Made by a program: the position numbers and the translations under genes
The notes under the pieces: model-generated
Told to the model about the DNA's origin: nothing
What the model saw: the letters and a program-made list of their open reading frames with translations, nothing else
Database searches by the model: none
In this document: positions 7,085 to 10,900 of the stretch, piece by piece
Position numbering within the stretch: the first letter of the stretch is position 1
Layout: each line of letters opens with the position of its first letter
Assembly: GCA_947175775.1 (NCBI GenBank)
Contig: CAMWNY010000047.1
Span: 1-10,900, forward strand
Length of the DNA stretch: 10,900 nucleotides
From: an uncultured Lachnospiraceae bacterium
Lineage (GTDB): Bacteria > Bacillota > Clostridia > Lachnospirales > Lachnospiraceae
Direction: 5' to 3'

Positions 7085-8092
7085 ATGGAAGTCGTAAAGC
7101 AGAGAAACAATAGAGTTGATAACATAAAAGCAATTTTAATATTTTTGGTAGTATTTGGTCATATGCTGGAACTGGCTTCGGCAAGGCGAATATATCTTAT
7201 AATTTATTCATTCCATATGCCGGCATTTATTTTTGTTACAGGTTATTATGCAAAGTTTAAACCGAGGAAAATTTTACTGGAACTGATTATGCCATATATA
7301 TTGTTTCAAACATTGTATCTGCTTTTTGACGGATATATTAACGGGGAAGCCGTAACGCTTCAATATACAAAACCGTACTGGCTGATGTGGTATTTATTGA
7401 CGATTATTATCTATTATTTATTGCTGCCGCTTATAAGGACGGATAATAAAAAACAGAGACTGCTGATTTTTATATTGTCTGTTGCAATAAGTCTGTTGGC
7501 GGGGTATGATACTTCCATAGGATACTATATGTCGCTGTCAAGGACACTGGTATTTTTGCCGTTTTTTGTATTAGGAAATTATATAGGAAATGGCTGGCCG
7601 TGCAAAATTGTATTTGAAAAATGGTATCAAAAAGCAGCAATATTATTCGGAATAGTCATTTCTTCTTATTATATCCTAACAGCGGAGGTTTCTTCCGCAA
7701 TGCTGTATGGTTCATATTCCTATGAAGGAGCGGGTTTTGGATTGATGAAAAGAGCGGTACTGCTTATCATTGCATGGGTATGGATTCTTGCTTTGTTTAG
7801 TTTTGTCCCAAACACTGAAATACCGGTGTTTCGTGTTTGGGGAAAGGGAACGTTTTCCGTATTTTTAATACATGGTTTTATTCAAAGACTGATTGGGAAG
7901 GGTGACTTTTTTGATTCAACTTCACGTAGTAAATATATTTCAGCTGCTTTTGTGAGTGTTTTGGTTGTTATGCTTTTTGGGAATCGGTACGTTTCAAAGG
8001 CGTTTGATTACGTGGCTCGTGGGAGAGCGCTTAGAGAGAATAAGGATAGGAGTACTGCGAGGATGGCATTTTGTACGAAGAAAACAACATAA
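7085..8092 (+). CDS. Acyltransferase-3 family membrane protein
   Basis: The 335-residue polytopic membrane protein has about ten hydrophobic helices. The N-terminus shows the family signature: R10-x-D12 and the first helix ending in VVFGH (H26), then YSFHMPAFIFVTGYY (residues 41-55). This matches the acyltransferase-3 superfamily, especially the short fucose 4-O-acetylase-like group (COG3594 type). These enzymes usually transfer acetyl or other acyl groups from the cytoplasm to exported sugars such as capsule, O-antigen-like or secondary wall polymers; the acceptor here is unknown. There is no fused SGNH domain. AGGAGA (7073-7078) lies 6 bases before the ATG. The C-terminal tail is basic (ALRENKDRSTARMAF). 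It has its own promoter and terminator, so it is probably monocistronic, divergent from and possibly controlled by the small XRE gene. Confidence 0.88.
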   Translation: MEVVKQRNNRVDNIKAILIFLVVFGHMLELASARRIYLIIYSFHMPAFIFVTGYYAKFKPRKILLELIMPYILFQTLYLLFDGYINGEAVTLQYTKPYWLMWYLLTIIIYYLLLPLIRTDNKKQRLLIFILSVAISLLAGYDTSIGYYMSLSRTLVFLPFFVLGNYIGNGWPCKIVFEKWYQKAAILFGIVISSYYILTAEVSSAMLYGSYSYEGAGFGLMKRAVLLIIAWVWILALFSFVPNTEIPVFRVWGKGTFSVFLIHGFIQRLIGKGDFFDSTSRSKYISAAFVSVLVVMLFGNRYVSKAFDYVARGRALRENKDRSTARMAFCTKKTT

Positions 8093-8104
8093 AAATTTTA
8101 CATT

Positions 8105-8149
8105 AAAAAAACTCCCACATGCAGTTTTGGCTGTATGCGGGAGTTTTTT
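8105..8149. terminator. Bidirectional terminator between acyltransferase and YcxB-like genes
   Basis: AAAAAACTCCC (8105-8115) pairs with GGGAGTTTTTT (8139-8149). Inside, CATGCAG (8117-8123) pairs with CTGTATG (8131-8137) around a TTTTGG loop; there is one internal mismatch and one G-U. T runs flank it on both strands. The right edge overlaps the stop codon of the minus-strand gene (8148-8150). Confidence 0.92.
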
Positions 8150-8699
8150 ATTTTACGATATTGATAATCGTTTTATTTGTTTTTTCCTGAAGGAAATCTA
8201 CGAGGCTGTTAAACACTTCCTGACTTTCGATAAAACGGTAGGGCAGGATGATTGCGGATGTTGGCGTGATGTAAATGTAAATTGCCATATTTGTCATATA
8301 AATGGAATCAATCAGACGATAAGAAATCTTGCCTTCTTGTAACGTCCCTACATTAGATATAAATTGTTCTTCAAATGAGAGCGTGCCGCCTTGGGGCAGA
8401 GAAATATGATTGTTTTTTATCTGCTTTCTGACAAATGATTTTGCCTGTTCGATTACAATTCTTTTAGCGGATATGAGCCATACAATACAGCAGAATATAC
8501 CAGTTGCGATGATAATGACAGTATCCGTTAAATCCGTTAAATCATGGAACAAAAAAGGTGTGATGGCAATTATCATTATGCATAATATGGAATATTTTAT
8601 CACACGGAAAGTTCGTTTACCGGAACGCGTATAAAGTTGATGATTTATATTGAATTGAAAAAAATCATTTTCTGTTAAGGTATAATTGAACTGAAACAT
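8148..8699 (-). CDS. YcxB-like membrane protein, downstream paralogue
   Basis: This 183-residue protein has the YcxB-like layout. A short N-terminal strand region (MFQFNYTLTENDFFQFNINH) is followed by two membrane helices (about 34-52 and 60-77). A soluble C-terminal domain then carries GGTLSFEEQFI and YIYITPTSAIILPYRF. B. subtilis YcxB is of similar length; the family's function is not established. AAGGAG (minus strand, 8710-8705) precedes the ATG by 5 bases. It is the second gene of a two-gene unit, 48 bases after its paralogue. Its last 36 residues match the paralogue at 34 positions, and the matching DNA is almost identical, whereas the first 145 residues are only moderately similar. Transcription ends at the shared terminator whose hairpin touches its stop codon. 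Confidence 0.85.
   Translation of the reverse strand: MFQFNYTLTENDFFQFNINHQLYTRSGKRTFRVIKYSILCIMIIAITPFLFHDLTDLTDTVIIIATGIFCCIVWLISAKRIVIEQAKSFVRKQIKNNHISLPQGGTLSFEEQFISNVGTLQEGKISYRLIDSIYMTNMAIYIYITPTSAIILPYRFIESQEVFNSLVDFLQEKTNKTIINIVK
8178..8255. repeat. Near-identical 78-bp segment, copy 1
   Basis: This stretch matches 8778-8855 at an offset of exactly 600 bp. It is identical over 8178-8246 (69 bases), and the only difference in the 78 bases is at 8247 (G versus A). It encodes residues of about 149-174 of the YcxB-like protein. Synonymous positions are conserved too. Confidence 0.95.
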
Positions 8700-8747
8700 A
8701 AAAACTCCTTTTCTAGGGCGATACGAGTGGAAACTGGCATCCGGTTT

Positions 8748-9296
8748 TTATTTTGTGATGTTGATAATTGTCTTTCCTGTTTTTTCCTGAAGGAAATCTA
8801 CGAGGCTGTTAAACACTTCCTGACTTTCGATAAAACGGTAGGGCAGAATGATTGCCGATACTGCGCTGGTATAAATATAAAGCGCTTCATTCGTGGTATA
8901 GATTTTTTCAACTAAGCTGTACGCGGTTTTTATTTCCTGTAAAGCAGTATCCTCATGCATGAAATTTTCATCAAAAATCAGTGTGCCGTTCGCTATATAG
9001 GGTAGGCGTCCGGATTTTTTTGTCACACGCATTGTTCTCTTAATGGTGCGTGTAATAGAATTTTTGTAATATATGATCCAAAAGATGCTTACAATTGCAA
9101 AAATGATTGTTTCTACCATCAGGGCTGAAAACGTACTCCCATTGATGAATGATAAAAGTATTAAGAATACAAGGATGAAGGGAATGCTGAGCTGCATTGT
9201 AAGTACGGTTGCCTTACCGTTATTTGTTTGGGTTGAATGGTTTATATTAAATTTCAGGTAATCATCGTCTGTGAGGGTATAAGGAAACTGGAACAT
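8748..9296 (-). CDS. YcxB-like membrane protein, upstream paralogue
   Basis: The 182-residue protein has the same organisation as its neighbour. The N-terminus is MFQFPYTLTDDDYLKFNINH, with two hydrophobic helices (about 34-52 and 58-75), then a basic stretch (ITRTIKRTMRVTKK). The C-terminal domain contains NGTLIFDENFM and YIYTSAVSAIILPYRF. It is probably a membrane-anchored protein with its C-terminal domain in the cytoplasm, but its function is unknown. AAGGAG (minus strand, 9309-9304) precedes the ATG by 7 bases. It is the first gene of the minus-strand pair and is divergent from the XRE/TPR regulator gene, with 270 bases between the two starts. A tandem duplication produced the pair. Confidence 0.85.
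   Translation of the reverse strand: MFQFPYTLTDDDYLKFNINHSTQTNNGKATVLTMQLSIPFILVFLILLSFINGSTFSALMVETIIFAIVSIFWIIYYKNSITRTIKRTMRVTKKSGRLPYIANGTLIFDENFMHEDTALQEIKTAYSLVEKIYTTNEALYIYTSAVSAIILPYRFIESQEVFNSLVDFLQEKTGKTIINITK
8778..8855. repeat. Near-identical 78-bp segment, copy 2
   Basis: This is the partner of 8178-8255, in the same codons of the upstream YcxB-like paralogue. The flanking sequence on both sides diverges quickly, including at third codon positions. Confidence 0.95.
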
Positions 9297-9395
9297 AGTG
9301 TTTCTCCTTTCTGGCTTTATCTATGTAATTTAACAAGTTCGTTTTGTTTATTGCTGTTTGCGATTCAATCATAGCAGATTGGGCAAAAAGTGTAA

Positions 9396-9423
9396 AGTAT
9401 ATTTCGTATGTATAATATGGAAA
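9396..9423 (-). promoter_or_regulatory. Weak candidate promoter of the YcxB-like pair
   Basis: On the minus strand TTTCCA (9423-9418) and TATACT (9401-9396) are separated by 16 bases, matching consensus at 4/6 and 5/6. The leader would be about 90 bases. No better pair was found in the divergent region. Confidence 0.35.
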
Positions 9424-9444
9424 AGAATTTGAATAACAGTTAAT

Positions 9445-9460
9445 ATTATTGAACAATAAT
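9445..9460. repeat. AT-rich inverted repeat in the divergent region
   Basis: ATTATTG-AA-CAATAAT is a 16-bp perfect dyad. It lies 15 bases upstream of the candidate -35 box at 9475 and 22 bases beyond the candidate minus promoter. It may be a second operator-like site, but chance is likely in such AT-rich sequence. Confidence 0.35.
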
Positions 9461-9466
9461 TAATAG

Positions 9467-9482
9467 ATAATCAATTGTTATA
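9467..9482. promoter_or_regulatory. Candidate operator overlapping the -35 box
   Basis: ATAATCAATTGTTAT is a near-palindrome with one extra base in the left arm. It overlaps the -35 box at 9475-9480. Its CAATTGTTA (9472-9480) recurs at 10617-10625 within the perfect palindrome at the other end of the same regulator gene. Autoregulation by the 9567 gene product is inferred. Confidence 0.4.
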
Positions 9483-9503
9483 TATTAAAGGATTTGCTAT
9501 TCT
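9475..9503 (+). promoter_or_regulatory. Candidate promoter of the XRE/TPR regulator
   Basis: TTGTTA (9475-9480) and TATTCT (9498-9503) are separated by 17 bases and match at 4/6 and 5/6. Transcription would start near 9509-9511, about 57 bases before the TTG start codon. Confidence 0.5.
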
Positions 9504-9553
9504 ATAAAAAACGATAATGTTTTATCTTTTGCTGTAACTTTTCAGATTAACAT

Positions 9554-9569
9554 GGAGGTGGATACCTTG
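9554..9569 (+). promoter_or_regulatory. Shine-Dalgarno and TTG start of the XRE/TPR gene
   Basis: GGAGGTG (9554-9560) is a near-perfect ribosome binding site 6 bases before TTG (9567-9569). The in-frame ATG at 9552 overlaps this site and has no Shine-Dalgarno sequence of its own (ACTTTTCAGATTAAC precedes it). TTG is therefore the better start. Confidence 0.8.
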
Positions 9570-10616
9570 CAGATTGGAACCGTAATCAGAACATTTCGGA
9601 AAAAGAAAGGCATAACGCAGGAGGAGATGGCGAACAGGCTGGGTGTTACGACGCCGGCTGTCAATAAGTGGGAAAATGGCGTTTCGCAGCCGGATATTCA
9701 GTTGCTTGCGCCGATTGCCCGATTGCTGGGCATCTCACTGGACGAACTGCTGTCGTTCCATGAGGAACTTTCTGTGGAGGAAATCAGCAGTATTATTCAG
9801 GAACTTGACACCAAATTGGGAACGGAGCCATATGCGGAAGTCTTTGCGTGGGCGCAGCGGCTGGTGCAGGAATATCCGAATTGCAACCAGCTGATTTGGC
9901 AGATAGCAGTGATTTTGGATGCAAGGCGCATGACGCAGGATGTGGAACATAGGGAGCAGTACGACGAGACGATTATGCGGTATTTTCAGATTGCTTTGGA
10001 GGACGAGGACGCGCAAATCCGAAAGCAGGCGGCAGGTTCTTTGTTTGGACTTTATATCAGGAAAGAGGAGTACCACCGGGCACAGGAGTGTTTGGAGTAT
10101 TTTTCAAAGGATGATCCTGCCTGGATGCTGAAGCAGGCGCAGATTTACAAGCAGAAGGGATTGGAGGAAGAGGCGTATCGGGCGTATGAGCAGTTGGTAT
10201 TTACAAATTATCAGGTATTTAATCAGGCGTTAAGTATGCTTTATCGGCTTTCGATGGAGAAAGGGGATTATGAAAGGGCGAAACGATATTTGGATAAACA
10301 GAGCGAGATTGCAAAAATACTGGAAATGGGGCGCTACAATGAATTGGCAGGGTATCTTGATTTTGCGGCGGGCAGGAAGGATGCGGCGGAAACAGTAAGA
10401 ATTATGAAGGAGCTGCTTGACAATATCCATACGCTCGGCGGGTTTACGAAGTCGTTTTTGTATGAGCATTTGCATTATAAACCGATTGAACCGTCATTTT
10501 GTGAGCGGGTGAAAAAAGAACTGCTCGCATGTATGAAAGACAAAGAAGGGTTTGCCTATATGGAAGGCTGTGAGGAGTGGGAGCAGATGATGCAGGAAGC
10601 AGGGACTATGGTGTAA
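9567..10616 (+). CDS. XRE regulator with TPR-like helical C-terminal region
   Basis: The product is 349 residues from the TTG start. Residues 1-62 form an XRE helix-turn-helix: MQIGTVIRTFRKKKGITQEEMANRLGV, with the recognition helix in TTPAVNKWENG and LLGISLDELLSF closing it. The remaining about 285 residues are almost entirely helical, with paired-helix units resembling TPRs. Examples are EYHRAQECLEYFSKDDPAWMLKQAQIYKQKG, read here as motif pieces around residues 168-200, and GDYERAKRYLDKQ around 233-245. This layout recalls peptide-sensing RRNPP regulators, but no propeptide gene was seen nearby, so the ligand is unknown. It is divergent from the YcxB-like pair and convergent with the coiled-coil gene. 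A near-palindrome overlaps its candidate -35 box and a related perfect palindrome covers its stop codon. It looks richer in GC than the YcxB-like genes. Confidence 0.88.
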   Translation: MQIGTVIRTFRKKKGITQEEMANRLGVTTPAVNKWENGVSQPDIQLLAPIARLLGISLDELLSFHEELSVEEISSIIQELDTKLGTEPYAEVFAWAQRLVQEYPNCNQLIWQIAVILDARRMTQDVEHREQYDETIMRYFQIALEDEDAQIRKQAAGSLFGLYIRKEEYHRAQECLEYFSKDDPAWMLKQAQIYKQKGLEEEAYRAYEQLVFTNYQVFNQALSMLYRLSMEKGDYERAKRYLDKQSEIAKILEMGRYNELAGYLDFAAGRKDAAETVRIMKELLDNIHTLGGFTKSFLYEHLHYKPIEPSFCERVKKELLACMKDKEGFAYMEGCEEWEQMMQEAGTMV

Positions 10617-10637
10617 CAATTGTTACACTGTAGTCTC
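10602..10637. terminator. Hairpin/palindrome spanning two convergent stop codons
   Basis: GTGTAACAATTGTTACAC (10611-10628) is a perfect 18-bp palindrome. Including G-U pairs, the stem extends outward to 10602 and 10637 without interruption. Both genes end in GTG TAA inside it, at 10614-10616 (plus) and 10625-10623 (minus). No T run follows on either strand, so classical intrinsic termination is doubtful. It may block transcription or read-through, or be a protein-binding site. Confidence 0.6.
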
Positions 10638-10900
10638 CACTCCGTTTAAATTAATATGTTCGTTTTCTTCCATCGGTATCAGCAGATACTTCTGACCGTC
10701 TATGGTCTGCGCTTTGACCTGTTCCGCTTTATCAGGTTTCATGCGCAGAAAGACTTCCGCCCAGTTTTTGGCTTCCTCGGGATCAAGCGGCGCTTCCATT
10801 TTTACAAGTGTTTCGATTTGCTCCGTTTTTTCAAGATTTTCCTGCTTGGTATCGTTTAGCTCCTGTTTTAATGTGGCAACCTCTTCAAGCAGCTTGACCT
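10623..10900 (-). CDS. Unknown protein with coiled coil, C-terminal part
   Basis: On the minus strand the frame beginning at base 10898 is open from the window edge to TAA at 10625-10623, giving 91 visible residues; the start lies to the right of the window. The first about 35 residues (KLLEEVATLKQELNDTKQEN onward) have a heptad-like coiled-coil pattern rich in Glu and Lys. A short globular tail follows with KNWAEVFLRMKPDKAEQV and KYLLIPMEENEHIN. I do not recognise the family. The composition would suit a structural or phage/mobile-element protein, but this is a guess. It is convergent with the XRE/TPR gene, with 6 bases between the stop codons. Confidence 0.65.
   Translation of the reverse strand, partial: VKLLEEVATLKQELNDTKQENLEKTEQIETLVKMEAPLDPEEAKNWAEVFLRMKPDKAEQVKAQTIDGQKYLLIPMEENEHINLNGVETTV

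Noticed and set aside
8178..8855. Repeat pair as a mobile element or CRISPR-like array
   Set aside because: The two copies lie in homologous codons of paralogous genes at a fixed 600-bp offset; no terminal inverted repeats, transposase or further copies are present.
9262..9456. 64-codon minus-strand frame as a possible signalling peptide gene
   Set aside because: It overlaps the control region and the start of the YcxB-like gene. It lacks a signal-peptide layout and a ribosome binding site.
9552..9566. ATG at 9552 as start of the XRE/TPR gene
   Set aside because: The codons after this ATG are themselves the GGAGGTG ribosome binding site for TTG 9567, and nothing resembling a Shine-Dalgarno sequence precedes 9552.

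Overview
The window looks like a chromosomal segment of a low- to mid-GC Firmicute, most likely a clostridial (Lachnospiraceae-type) bacterium. The support is strong AGGAGG-type ribosome binding sites, intrinsic terminators, a long eukaryote-like (type 2) isoleucyl-tRNA synthetase, a DUF5722-like glycosidase-fold protein, YcxB-like membrane proteins and XRE regulators. No database search was possible, so the taxonomic placement is inference.

Left part (1-3370). The 3' end of a glycoside-hydrolase-like gene (DUF5722-like) ends at a clear terminator. A polytopic GT-C/PTPS-related membrane protein follows, and its probable promoter is interlaced with the terminator and with three copies of a GCGGATA motif. 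Between that gene and ileS lies a compact, GC-richer block of small hairpins (about 3211-3327) that looks like an interspersed repeat. No T-box was found upstream of ileS.

Centre (3371-6602). A complete type 2 ileS carries both catalytic signatures, the CP1 editing domain and two zinc-binding sites. It converges on a small XRE regulator gene across a shared bidirectional terminator.

Right part (6601-10900). This stretch is AT-richer up to about 9550 and its genes alternate in direction. A small XRE regulator (minus) diverges from an acyltransferase-3 membrane protein gene (plus); the control region has a perfect 14-bp palindrome in the spacer of a near-consensus promoter. The acyltransferase gene converges on a tandem pair of YcxB-like membrane protein genes (minus). 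These two genes share an almost identical 78-bp 3' segment although the rest has diverged, which suggests gene conversion. The pair diverges from an XRE regulator with a TPR-like helical C-terminal half (plus). That gene converges on a truncated coiled-coil gene (minus) across a perfect 18-bp palindrome containing both stop codons.

Two start sites were moved from the longest ORF. The small XRE protein starts at the ATG ending at 6936, and the TPR-type regulator at TTG 9567; in both cases the Shine-Dalgarno sequence lies inside the longer reading frame. No CRISPR, IS element, tRNA or rRNA was seen. I see no clear new multi-gene system. The most testable leads are the two regulator/membrane-protein divergons with candidate operators, and the nested promoter/terminator at 876-940.
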